DNA of 64,000 nucleotides from Littorina saxatilis (lineage: Eukaryota > Mollusca > Gastropoda > Littorinimorpha > Littorinidae), in the NCBI RefSeq assembly GCF_037325665.1, contig NC_090245.1:103470559-103534558 (forward strand). Reading direction: 5' to 3'. The translations under genes were made by a program, and so were the position numbers. The notes beneath the pieces were generated by a model. The model was not told the origin of the DNA and searched no databases. It worked only from the letters and a program-made list of their open reading frames with translations. Each line of letters opens with the position of its first letter. Position 1 is the first letter of the stretch. This document shows positions 46,025-64,000 of this stretch, one piece after another.

Positions 46025-47348
46025 TGGTTAGGAGATTTACAGTTTACATGTTTTGCAGACCACTCGCATATTCACAAAATTTAATTATGCTAAACTATTT
46101 GGTGCTCAAACAATGTACTTTGACAACAACTTTTATTTTTTATCCAAGCGGTCTCAAAGTAAAACTGACGCTTATTTTGATTGACAATTAGTGATGGATT
46201 TTGAAATTTTTGTGATTTGAAAGGACTGATACTCTCTTGTTGAAAAAAGTGCTGAAAACATGAGAAAAAGGAAAACACTGTGTAAACTTACGTCATTCTC
46301 TGAATAATTACCACTGCATTCCAATACTTCACAACTGTAATGTATTTACTGGAAAGTTGACAGGAAGCGCATGTTACTATATCATCAACCTTCCCCTCAA
46401 AAAAATACAAAAATTACTCAATACTTTACTTGAAAGTTTTTTGATGCCAAAATACTTACGCCAGCATGATTCATGAATATGAAACAAAAGGACCTATTTG
46501 AGATTTTGTTTCTCTTCTGAATAATAAATCCTTGCAAAATACCTTACAATGTCATGGCCTCAGCTAGTAGGTATTGATTGATTTTTATTTGAGAAAGAAA
46601 AAAAAGACAAGAAACAAAGTCCTGCATGACAATGAAGTAACCAAGATAAATGGCAACAGTTTGTGTGCTATTTCTCTCTGTCTTTTTCCTTTGTGAGGGG
46701 TGGGAAGTGCAGGTTTGACGTGAACTTTTTTCAGTCCTTTGGCCCAAAGCACCTGTAAACACACACACATACACACACTCCATAACCATACAGAAAACAA
46801 AATCATGAATAAAATTGCAGAAGTTTACCTTGAGGCCAGTGACCTACATTTCAATACAGAATATGTTTTGTTTTTTCAGCTACACAAAGGAAGGCAGATA
46901 AGAGGAATACACAATTCATGACCCCTATGAGAAACAAATTTCTGATGGAAAGAAAGATAAAGCTACCATGCAATCAGGAATTAAATTTTCAACCCTCCAG
47001 GCATTTAATTTCTACTGTGAGGCTTTTTCATTCGTTGTCCTTGATTGCAAGTTAGCAGGAATACTGATAGCATCATGAATGTATAATAATGATTCCACAT
47101 CCTAAAGGCAAACAGTTTAAAGTGAAAGGTGGTTCTCCACCCAAAGCTATTTTTTCATCACCAGAAATTCAGCACATTTACAGGGGAAAAAATTGAATGT
47201 GCACAATGACGTCAGATACATTGAATGGCATTGAAAGATGGAGCTTTAATTCGACAACTTTATTGCAAATTAATGTACAACTGTTTTTATTGTGCATATT
47301 CTAGGAAAACAGGCGAGGTGAAGTCCCCCTTTAAAGAACCCCCGGTTT

Positions 47349-47924
47349 CTTTCTTCTTCTGCGTTCGTGGGCTGAAACTCCCACGTACACTCGTGTTTTT
47401 TTACACGAGTGGAATTTTACGTGTATGACAGTTTTTTTACCCTGCCATTTAGGCAGCCATACGCCGTTTTCGGAGGAAGCATGCTGGGTATTTTCGTGTT
47501 TCTATAACCCACCGAACTCTGACATGGATTACAGGATCTTTTTCGTGCGCACTTGGTCTTGTGCTTGCGTGTACACACGGGGGGGTGTTCGGACACCGAG
47601 GAGAGTCTGCACACAAAGTTGACTCTGAGAAATAAATCTCTCGCCGAACGTGGGGACGAACTCACGCTGACAGCGGCCAACTGGATACAAATCCAGCGCG
47701 CTACCGACTGAGCTACGTCCCCGCCCCGACTGAGCTACATCCCAGCCCCGACTGAGCTACATCCCCGCCCCGACTGAGCTACATCCCCGCCCCGACTGAG
47801 CTACATCCCCGCCCCGACTGAGCTACGTCCCTGCCCCGACTGAGCTACATCCCTGCCCCGACTGAGCTACATCCCCGCCCCGACTGAGCTGCATCCCCGC
47901 CCCGACTGAGCTACATCCCTGCCC
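47349..47924 (-). mobile_element. tRNA-headed SINE (Thr-type) with ten-fold expanded head
   Basis: Body and TCT-rich tail at 47349-47700 match the SINE at 21383-21761. Instead of one head start, ten 22-bp units (minus strand: GGGATGTAGCTCAGTC plus GGGGC) fill 47706-47924. The 14-bp duplications AGAACCCCCGGTTT (47335-47348 and 47925-47938) lie outside the expansion. The element is in the FAM174 3'UTR intron. Confidence 0.9.
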
Positions 47925-48114
47925 AGAACCCCCGGTTTAAGACTTCCCTCCTTTTAAGACCCTGCTTTCTCACATTTTCTTTTCATAAAACCTGTACATT
48001 TACCTCCATTCAAAGAATCCGTCTTTCATAAAAATTAATGTTCTCAGATTGCTAGAGGTCTTAAAACAGAGGTTTTACAGGCAGGGGAAAAAAAAAGAGA
48101 AAAGCATCACTCAC

Positions 48115-48141
48115 CTTGAAGAAATAATTTTGCGAACAACT
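48115..48141 (-). other. Start of the FAM174 3'UTR with splice donor
   Basis: The 27 nt between the stop codon and a consensus donor (TTCTTCAAG, then GTGAGTGATG). At this distance the downstream junction would not be expected to trigger nonsense-mediated decay. Confidence 0.65.
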
Positions 48142-51100
48142 CTATTTGGCACGTCCATTCATCTCAAATACTGTGTAGTCCTCATCCTCATCATCTCCTT
48201 GCCCTAGTGGTTCCATCTCGACGTCGCCTCTACTTGTTATCACGCCATACTTTCTAGACTTGCTCCGCCTTCGCTGTAACCTGAAAAATTAACAAATGGG
48301 CATTTAAAAACCAGGTTTGCTGCTGGTTCCCCAAATGGAGCATGGCTACCCTGTTGAAATTTAGAAAACTGTGGCATATAGTATACTTGCAACAAATTTA
48401 GTGACTTGATTGGAGTATTAGCCCACTCAACACAGAAAAAGAAGAAGCTTAAATGATTCATGTAAAAAAAAAACTTTAAACAAGAAATTCCTCCGAGGTA
48501 GGAAAAACACCCCCGTCCTTACCATTCTCACTGCCACCAACTGAGAAGGTTATTTCCCTTTGACCATTAATATGTCCCTCTATAAGTCCTTGTAGAATCT
48601 TAATCCACCAATAACTCCCTAACCGTGTGTTTGACTGGTCCCAATTTTTGTAAGGACCGTCTCAGGAATGTATAGAACCTGTTCACCAAGTTTGGTGACG
48701 ATCGGTCCGTTCATTCTTGAGATCTATATGCGAACACAAACACACAAACAGACAAACAAACATATCGACCGAATCCTATACACATCCCTATACCGGGGGT
48801 GTAAAAACCGACATGTTCTGTTTTGCTTTCATGGAGTCATACAGGAAAAGTTTCTCTTTCAACCATAAAATGTCTTTTGCTTGGTAAATACAATGTATAG
48901 AGTGCAATGATAAAGAAGTGCACACACAGCAAATGACTTCACTTAGTCAAACAAAAACAGCTAATGGGGTATTAACTATCACCCTGCACTATTGACAGTA
49001 ATTCTATCTGTATACTGGCTCCCCCCCCCCCCCCCCCCCACTCTTAAAAATATTCTTGATATTTTCAAGAGAAGCAAATTTCAATTTAATCTTGGTGTCC
49101 AAAGGGGAATTTTCATCATTATTAAAGACAACAGCCTGTACAATCGCCACCACACATTACCTCACCATGACACCAATATTTCAAATATAGTGGAACCCCC
49201 CTTTTAAGATCCCCCAATTTAAGACTTCCTCCTGTTTCATACCCTCCTTTCTCAGATGTTCATTCATAGCCCCTGTAAATGTACCTCCATTTTAATACTC
49301 CCTCCCTTTTAAGACCTGATTTTTTTTAAAAATTTTAAGGTGGTCAAACTAAAAGGGGGTTTCCACTGTACAACTCGTTAATACTTAATATTGCCATCCT
49401 CATGCTCATTCATAGTTACAGAATCAGTGCGAACCCGACTCCCCCCCCCCCCCCCCCTGACCAACATGTGTTATTCAGTCCACAATGGTCCTTGCACTTA
49501 CCATGCAAAAGTTATGCTCTGAACTAGCAAACACCACAGAAAACCAAATTAGCTTCTTGTCAAATGATGATTTGTACTAGTAATAGCAGGCCAAAAAGCA
49601 AGAAACAAGACCATGAGCCTAATTCAATTTCAGCAAACAATTGATCAATAACCTAGTACACAATTTTCACACTCCACGACTGCAACAGCAGGTGTTTGCT
49701 TGGTCTCAAATATTTTCAAACCTTGAAAACATGCCTGAGTCACCCTTGCAACAGCTTGGTTTACGTACATCTGTTGTAATATTATTCTAAAAGAATTCAC
49801 ATACTTGCACTTTCCCGGTAAGAAATAACAAATGTATAACATGTGTGTGGACGCTGCACCATTTGTAGGTGAATGCAGACAATTATATATATTTTCATGG
49901 TAAACCTTCTTTGCTATAGTATACTATCGGTAGGGGTTTCTATAGCAATAGAACACAATTTGTAAGTCACTAGACTTTTTTTTAGTTTGTTTCTATAGGG
50001 AGCATACTCCTTTTTCCAGTAGTATACCATGCAAGAATACAACATGATTTCAGCTCTACAAAAATAGAGATCTGTATAGAATTCTCGATGTCATTGATTT
50101 TTCCTTAAAGGCACAGTAAGCCTCCCGTAAACCATCACTGAGCTCCCCGAGCCTCTACATACAGTGCAAGCATACTTCCATTTGAACGCTCACCGAACGG
50201 GAACATCCTGGCTGCTTTCTGTCGAGAGTGAGACGTTTTCAAAGAATTTATTTTCGTGGACTATCCGAACGGACTATCAGGCGCCTCGTTTTGATGCTAG
50301 ACCTAACTTTTAAAATCTAAATAATAAATTGATAGCTTCGCTTGTTACACAAACATTCTTTAATCATAAAAGAATTCTTTTTTCATCAAGACAAGATCAG
50401 TACAATTCGAAGTTTTGAAAGTTTGAAAAAAGAAAAGCCCGGAAACGTGTCACGCAAAACATCTTTTTCGTAGCAGACGACGGTTCTGCAGAGCCCCAGT
50501 TCCTCTGAACGGTCAACCGCCACCGCTCTAGTTCGTGTGACTTGCAGCTGTTTGTTACGTTTTAGATTCAGAGGTACACAATAACGTGCTATTGCAGATA
50601 AGCTTACAGCAGGTAGCATTGATATCACAAACTGACGACTAAATTGTGAAAAAAAGGAAACTGGATCATACGGGTTCACGATGGCTCAGGGGTAAGATAA
50701 ACCACGCAAAAATAAATTCTTTGAAAATTGCTCGCTCTTTACGGAGGGCACCTAGGATGTTCTCAGGTGGTGAGTGTTTAAATGAAAGGGTGTTTGTACT
50801 GTGTGTAAAAGCCTGACAGTGTCTGTGATGGTTTACGGGAGGCTGACTGTGCCTTTAACATTTCTTGTCAGTGTCACTCTGAAAATTGATCAGCATTCCT
50901 GTGAGAACAATTATTCTGGCAGTGGCAGAGCCAACAACAAAAACTTTTTTTTTTAAAGTAGTAATCCCTTTTCTTTTTTTAAAAGGAGTATACCATAACT
51001 ATGCATAAAAAAATATATTGTTTGAGGGCTACAAAAAATGAAAAGTACATCTGTATAGAATTCACCATGTCAACAATTTTTCTCTTTTTTTTGTCACTCT

Positions 51101-53900
51101 GAAAATTGGTCTGCTTTCCAATGAGGACAATTATTCTGTCAGATCCAACATGTGTGACAAGCATAACACTTAACAGTAACAAAAAGGAATTCAAAAATAA
51201 TGTACATGAGCACACTTGACTTACTCTGATAATAACAATGATTGCTGTGACTTAAAAATCTCTCACTGATTGCAATTTTCTTTTGTGCAGTCAGTGTCCA
51301 TCTAGGGACCAATTTTCAAAGTGACAAAAAAGGGGAAAATTGTTGACATGGAGAATTCTATACAGTTGTATTTTTCTTTTTTTTTTAGCCCTCAAACAAT
51401 ATTTTTTGTGTATGCATAGTAGAGCTCTGTCAATATAAAGCACACAAATGTTCATTCAGCAACCATATAGATACAATATTTTTTGTGTATGCATAGTAGA
51501 GCTCTGTCAATATAAAGCACACAAATGTTCATTCAGAAACCATATAGATACAAGTAATTTGTTCTGGCAAAGTAATTACTTCTATACATGAACATTTGTA
51601 TAATGAACAACAGGGCCGGACTACCGGGGGGGTTATGGGGGTTGCGCAACCCCCCCCCCTAGCCTAAACATGTACCTTACTTATTTAAATTTTTTTTATT
51701 ATTGCTTATTTTATGCCGTTTCATGCAAGGAGCGACCATTTTCCTATCTCAGAATATGACCTACCCGTCAGCTTCAGGGGGCTTTGCCCCCTGACCCCCA
51801 CAACGAGGGGGGGGGGGGGTGGGTGGGTTCTAGGGTTTCCGGACCCCCCCCCCCCCCCAGCCAAAAAATAAAAATATTGAATGAGGTATGCATTTCTTTA
51901 TTTTACATTGAGTTTCAATTTTTGGGGTATTAATCAGTGACAAAATCTGCTGCCTGAAACTGGTAATGATCATCCTCAGAATGCACCAGATTGCACCATT
52001 TTGCATCCTTTTTTTCAAAATTTTCCGGGGGGGCATGCCCCCGGACCCCCCTAGCAAGCTAGGCGCTTCGCGCCGTCGGCTCGGCGCTTCGCGCCTTCAC
52101 ACCCATATCTTCACAATATACTTTTGAAAAAAACAGTCATAAAATGAACTGATCCGCCCCTGCCGCCAGGGGGGACATCCCCCTGGGCCACCACTGGCAA
52201 CCCCCCCCTCCTCTTCGCCTAGTCCGGCCCTGAACAAGCTGAGATGCATGGAGAAAAGGGACTGGTACTCCCATACACAAAATGCATGTCCTTGCTAACT
52301 ACCTTATTGATTTCTACAACAGACAGCTTGTCACACCAGCTTTCCTCAGCTAACTCAATAACTGAATACTATGTATATCAAAGCTGTCAACAGTGCAGCT
52401 GTTGCCACCTGGAGGTGCCCTAATTATAAGGCCTAAAAAAAAAATAGGTGTGGTTACGGTAACCCGACCTACCCTATTTTTAGGGGCCGATCCTATAACT
52501 TTTTATTACATTTGTCAAAAAAAAAAAAAAAAAAAAAAAAAAACGAGTGCAAAAAACGCAATGAAAGCGAAAGCGCCCGAGTCGCACACTTATTTCCCTG
52601 TCAAGTAGGTTTAATTTGTACACATTAGAAAAAAAGTTTGAAAAAAAAAAGTGATTGCCTACCTACCTACCCTATGTTTTATGGCTATGTTACCGTAACC
52701 ACACCTATTTTTTTTTTTGGCCTAACACTGCTTTCATGTATGAAGACTTGATTGAACTACTCCTTGTTTCAGATCTGATGTTCAAATTCCAATCACACAC
52801 TGCATCTGCAGTCATACCGTTAGTACATGTAGCATTGTGTGTACTGCTGGCATGTACAGTCAATACCTGTAGCCTGGTTCCATTGATCAATAGTATTACA
52901 AACGTACCTGACTAATTTAAATCTCTGTAACACATAAATATAATATATTATCTATAGAATAATAATCTTCTTTCGTTTTATCCAGCTCTATTTCAAGCCC
53001 TTGAATGCTTGAGAATGATGCAGTTACTTTTAACTAAAAGCTGACTTAATATTACTACCAAAAGTAAAACAACAGATGTCATGCAGAAATGCAGTTTTGA
53101 GATGGTAAAAGAGCTAGGGTGATGCTCTATTTGGAACCAGTCAGAGTCAGGGATGAAAATCTTTATGATCAGGACAAAATTGAAGTTAATTGCAAAGCGT
53201 GTAAGTACAAGTTATTTGGAGTGTCAGTGGCACAGTTTCACTTTAATTCATTATGCATGTCTTAACATAAAATTTTGAAAAAAAATTAGAAGGATTAATG
53301 AATTTAATCTAACACACAGAGGAACAACCAGCGAGACTTTCAGCTCTAATAGATACTCTCGGACAAACCAAAAAGAGTACTGCTTTGTGGTGTCGCAGGG
53401 TCACACTTGTTGCATACATGTGAAGATTATAGATTCTATTGTTGCGCAATAACTTATAGTACGAAGGAGATAACATCGTAAAAAGAGTCAGAAACAAGTC
53501 AAACGTACCTGACAGCTCTAACAATGAAATACACGATGACGATGCCTGTGACACCCAGCAAAACATACATTGTGCGGAACAACATGTCACGGTTATTGGC
53601 CATTTTATCCCAGAACTTGGAGACAAACGACCGTTCATCGATACAGTCCGTTCCATTGCTGCCATCTGTGCAGTTCGGCCTAACCAAACTCTGTGAGGCA
53701 ACGTCAGGTTTCTTCGTATTTGTCACAGTTGCGTTCGTCGGGGGTTGCTGACTTTCTGCTCCAGGATTTGATTTCCGTGGCACGACTGCTTTGACAGTAT
53801 TGCTTGACTTGGAAGCGTCGTCTGTTGCCGACGAAACGAGAAGAGCCAACGTAAACAACACAAAACCGACGGTGAAGGCACGTTTGGAGAGCTGATCCAT
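48142..53900 (-). CDS. FAM174 family single-pass membrane protein, two coding exons
   Basis: Exon 1 (53509-53900) begins MDQLSKRAFTVGFVLFTLAL, a signal peptide. A Ser/Thr/Asn-rich lumenal part with NAT, NCT and NGT glycosylation sequons follows, and then the membrane segment TMYVLLGVTGIVIVYFIVRA. Exon 2 (48142-48280) encodes the basic-then-acidic tail RRRSKSRKYGVI ... EPLGQGDDEDEDYTVFE. Human FAM174A/B end the same way (RRNRKTRRYGVL, then a Leu-rich/acidic stretch). The join AG|G restores Arg and the product is 176 residues. Donor AAG|GTGAGT lies only 27 nt after the stop, so the 3'UTR is spliced. The precise cellular role of the family is not evident from sequence. The intron (48281-53508) is filled with miniature transposons. 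Confidence 0.9.
49188..49368. mobile_element. Tc1/mariner-superfamily MITE
   Basis: TAGTGGAACCCCCC to GGTTTCCACTG with TA at the right. Same family as 4395-4552. FAM174 intron. Confidence 0.65.
49975..51405. repeat. Old repeat in three copies, one interrupted and one inverted
   Basis: TCTGTATAGAATTC followed by TGTCACTCTGAAAATTG occurs at about 50071-50889 (split by the MITE above) and at 51051-51109, and in inverse orientation at 51308-51373. Boundaries are approximate. Confidence 0.6.
50109..50854. mobile_element. 746-bp TTAA-flanked MITE
   Basis: TTAA at 50105-50108 and 50855-50858. Ends AGGCACAGTAAGCCTCCCGT and (other strand) AGGCACAGTCAGCCTCCCGT, continuing as AAACCATCAC, about 30 bp of inverted repeat. 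It interrupts an older repeat whose uninterrupted copy is at about 50980-51140. Confidence 0.85.
51402..51550. repeat. 73-bp tandem duplication
   Basis: Two adjacent near-identical copies (ATTTTTTGTGTATGCATAGT ... AACCATATAGATACAA). FAM174 intron. Confidence 0.8.
51611..52231. mobile_element. hAT-like MITE
   Basis: Termini CAGGGCCGGACTA and TAGTCCGGCCCTG, with TGAACAA repeated at both borders (51604-51610 and 52231-52237, overlapping the element end). The interior is C/G-run rich. Confidence 0.65.
52429..52723. mobile_element. MITE with about 35-bp inverted ends
   Basis: AGGCCTAAAA ... ATAGGTGTGGTTACGGTAAC at the left returns inverted as GTTACCGTAACCACACCTAT ... GGCCT at the right. The interior has a poly-A run. 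Confidence 0.75.
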
Positions 53901-55507
53901 TTTAGCTACAAGTTATTTACTCAAAAACAATGATCATAAGCACTGCATAATTCCTCTGCACTCGCCGATCACAGCACAACACGACGCAAGCTGCCAAACT
54001 GGGGAATAATTTGGTCGTTGTCGCATCACATGCCCCACGTCTCAGCGGAAGTGGAAACGACTTGTCTTGGTTCACACTTTTAGACTCGGCTGTCCCAGTG
54101 GAGTACGATTGTCTCCCTTGGACCAATGTGGTCCACTGATCAGATCAGTGATGTGGTCACAGCATCGTTGACAATGTACGTTGTCTTTGCAAATTAGATA
54201 AGAGCTTGCACTACGACATAAAAATACCAAGTTATTCTGCATATGGAAAAAAAAGAAGCAAAAGGCTGATTTAAAGCTTTCATTTTTGCACATTGCCACA
54301 GGCACACAGAATATACACTATACGAGTCAAGTGGCAAAGAACATACCCTGCAATTCCCGTCTCAGTCGGTGCAGCCGTTTCGGAGCCTTTAGTCATCAAC
54401 AAACAGACAGACAGACAGACAGAAACGAGCTTTATAAGTTAGATAGTGACCACCCCTTCATAAGATACATTCTGTACCACTCTTAAAAACAAAAACAAAA
54501 AGCACAAACTAGGCAGACACTTTTGAGTGCAGATATTTTGTGATGAGTTATATGACTATAAAAACCATCTTTTCCCCTACCACAAACAGATTGATTTGAC
54601 ATAAGGCAGTGTCTGTACAGTGGAACCTACAACACAGGCCCCCCCTTAAACAAGGATTTTACTATGTTTATCCCTATTCACATGGCGTGGGTCGTGTACG
54701 ACACATACTTTTTACATTGAATCCTACTTTTAAAGTATTGGTCGTACATGACCCACATCATCCAGACTGTGTAGTCCAAAGCGTGATCTGGTGAAGGTTA
54801 AAATATAGTACGTTTATTCACAAGAGAATCATTTGGATGTACACCTTTACCTAAATTATCCTACATACGTGAGAGAGACACTCGTGAGATAATAATCGTT
54901 CAAATCACACGTGTGTATATCATGTAAATGAGGTCATGTCAAGCAAGTCTGGCAGGGACCTGTTTTTCCACTGCTTATGATGCCAAAGTCATCGAGACAA
55001 ATGTCATTATAGAAAAAAAATCGCTAATTACCCTCGATGAATTTTTAGAACTAACACGTCACGCCACACTTACAGAGTGACATTTTTTTTATTTTGACGT
55101 AATAGATTACACGAGGCATTAGAAGAGATCGAGGTTCCAAAACAAGTGTCTTCAATTTAGCTGCCTCGACTGCAGGACATTTTCAGTAAAATACACGTAA
55201 GTACGGTATGTAGGATAAACAGAATACTACATGGCTTGCTGTGTCGTACCAGATGTACACTCGTTGCTTTTTAAATAGTGAACAGCTGGCTTTCGCTCAC
55301 AGTTCAATATTTAAAAAACCAACTTGTGTAAATCTGGTACGACACAGCAAGCCATGTAGTATTCTCTATGTCTCCACTGTACACATGCACATTAAACACA
55401 CACACACAAACACACACCACGCACGCACACACACACACACACACACACAAAGGTGCAGGTGTTTCTTTACTTTTTCTTTACTTTTCAACAATAGAATTAC
55501 ATGCATA
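53901..55507. other. Intergenic between FAM174 and AFG2B
   Basis: Holds a short (ACAG)n run near 54404-54422, a fold-back element (55221-55365) and a (CA)n tract near 55416-55449. No gene recognised. The FAM174 promoter should lie just above 53900, but I see no clear core element. Confidence 0.5.
55221..55365. repeat. Fold-back element with perfect 34-bp arms
   Basis: AGAATACTACATGGCTTGCT and onward to 55254 is repeated exactly inverted at 55332-55365, around a 77-base loop. Confidence 0.88.
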
Positions 55508-62698
<7,191 letters not shown>

Positions 62699-62835
62699 CT
62701 GTAACCAAATCAACATTCATGAAACATCACTATAAGTTGTGACAAAAAAGGTACATTGTATGTCGATCAAAGCTGGAAGTTTACAAAAAAATAAAAAATG
62801 CACTCATGAAGAAACAAGAAGGGCAAAGCCCATAC

Positions 62836-63570
62836 GACTCACATGCTTTACACATTTTTCCTACCAAAATACATGTGACCTTGACCAGGTCATCCAAGGT
62901 CATGCAACACAAAGCTGTTAATTCAAGACATAGGAAGTACAATGGTGCTTATTGGCTCTTTCTACCATGAGATATGGTCACTTTTAGTGGTTCACTACCT
63001 TATTTTGGTCACATTTCATAAGGGTCAAAGTGACCTTGACCTTGATCATATGTGACCGAATGTGTCTCATGATGAAAGCATAACATGTGCCCCACATAAT
63101 TTTTAAGTTTGAAACAGTTATCTTCCATAGTTCAGGGTCAAGGTCACTTCAAAATATGTATACAATCCAACTTTGAAGAGCTCCTGTGACCTTGACCTTG
63201 AAGCAAGGTAAACCAAACTGGTATCAAAAGATGGGGCTTACTTTGCCCTATATATCATATATAGGTGAGGTATTGAATCTCAAAAACTTCAGAGAAAATG
63301 GGAAAAATATGAAAAATAGCTGTTTTTTAGGCAACATTTATGGCCCCTGCAACCTTGACCTTGAAGCAAGGTCAAGATGCTATGTATGTTTTTTGGGGCC
63401 TTGTCATCATACACCATCTTGCCAAATTTGGTACTGATAGACTGAATAGTGTCCAAGAAATATCCAACGTTAAAGTTTTCTGGACGGACGGACGGACGTC
63501 CGGACGTCCGGACGGACGGACGGACGACTCGGGTGAGTACATAGACTCACTTTTGCTTCGCATGTGAGTC
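62836..63570. mobile_element. 735-bp element with GACTCACATGC termini
   Basis: Exact 11-bp inverted ends GACTCACATGC/GCATGTGAGTC. The interior has repeated TGACCTTGACCTTGA blocks and a GGACGGACG tract. It resembles a dispersed repeat common in molluscan genomes (from memory). AFG2B intron. Confidence 0.7.
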
Positions 63571-63601
63571 AAAAACCAACAACCTTGGGATGGATGTGAC
63601 C

Positions 63602-63801
63602 NNNNNNNNNNNNNNNNNNNNNNNNNNNNNNNNNNNNNNNNNNNNNNNNNNNNNNNNNNNNNNNNNNNNNNNNNNNNNNNNNNNNNNNNNNNNNNNNNNN
63701 NNNNNNNNNNNNNNNNNNNNNNNNNNNNNNNNNNNNNNNNNNNNNNNNNNNNNNNNNNNNNNNNNNNNNNNNNNNNNNNNNNNNNNNNNNNNNNNNNNNN
63801 N
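63602..63801. other. Assembly gap (200 N)
   Basis: A run of N. CAACAACCTTGGGATGGATG and the next bases occur directly on its left (63578-63601) and again at 63840-63863 on its right. Confidence 1.
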
Positions 63802-63971
63802 TGCACTCATTTTGACAATTATTCTCATGAAGAAAAAAACAACAACCTTGGGATGGATGTGACAAGATTAACAACAGCAGACAACTATTGTACATACTCA
63901 CATTTCTCCTCAAGATAAATAAGGAAACTAATTTTATGAAAACACCACCTGGCACCCTGTGCCCACCCACG

Positions 63972-64000
63972 GGCGGGGATGTAGCTCAGTCGGTAGCGCG
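63972..64000 (+). mobile_element. Start of a Thr-type SINE head, cut by the window end
   Basis: GGCGGGGATGTAGCTCAGTC and the following bases equal the head of the SINE at 21383. Confidence 0.75.

Larger units (their letters stand above)
40757..46752 (-). other. Probable long 3'UTR exon of FAM174
   Basis: An acceptor (TTTACAG before GTGCTTTGGG, exon start 46752) pairs with the donor just after the FAM174 stop codon. The AT-rich region down to 40757 shows no other gene. It contains a (TG)n run (42492-42519), the telomere-like palindrome at 42814-42917, a (CA)n run (43617-43664), a TTAA-flanked MITE (44387-44586) and the 73-108-73 duplication at 45771-46024. That the exon is continuous is inference. 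Confidence 0.45.

Noticed and set aside
46544-46806. Minus-strand ORFs as an additional FAM174 coding exon
   Set aside because: The reading frame of FAM174 already stops in exon 2; the acceptor here fits a 3'UTR exon better.

Overview
This is a vertebrate-free, intron-rich animal (metazoan) nuclear window. Long introns, GT-AG splicing, C/D snoRNAs inside a ribosomal protein gene, several tRNA-headed SINEs, Tc1/pogo, piggyBac and hAT-type miniature elements and DIRS retrotransposons are all visible. The repeat style (the SINE ending in GAAGAAGAAG, a second SINE ending in an ATAAGC-(TTGA)n tail, and TGACCTTGACCTT-rich elements) is what I associate with molluscs, most likely a gastropod; that taxonomic call is inference.

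Layout: 1-738 (+) is the last exon of a protein with a ubiquitin-binding motif, probably a Y-family translesion polymerase. 5190-34514 (-) is a nearly full-length TUBGCP4 (gamma-tubulin complex protein 4): 15 exons, about 671 codons, close to the human length. Its introns carry three DIRS-type tyrosine-recombinase retrotransposons (6270-11894, 11906-17766, 25180-30500), a pogo/Tigger-like DNA element and several SINEs. 34840-40640 (+) is RPL4, complete in nine exons and divergent from TUBGCP4 across about 325 bp. Its introns hold six copies of the U18 (SNORD18) snoRNA, four of them in one intron. 46752-53900 (-) is a FAM174 family membrane protein gene with two coding exons and a spliced 3'UTR exon. 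55508-62698 (-) is the C-terminal half of AFG2B/SPATA5L1, an AAA ATPase; its upstream exons lie beyond the window, past a 200-base N gap (63602-63801).

The genes are housekeeping genes of different pathways (microtubule nucleation, translation, a membrane protein, ribosome biogenesis) and do not form a functional system together. In human, TUBGCP4, RPL4, SPATA5L1 and FAM174B are all on chromosome 15, so the window looks like a piece of an ancient bilaterian linkage group.

The unusual material is mostly in the repeats: an almost base-perfect nested insertion (a 999-bp piggyBac-type element inside a SINE), SINEs that share a tail but have different tRNA heads, a SINE whose tRNA head was expanded to ten 22-bp units inside its target-site duplication, a minisatellite built from the 3' end and splice donor of a TUBGCP4 exon, an identical 162-bp duplication across an AFG2B splice acceptor, and a DIRS-like element that keeps the termini but has no recognisable coding capacity.
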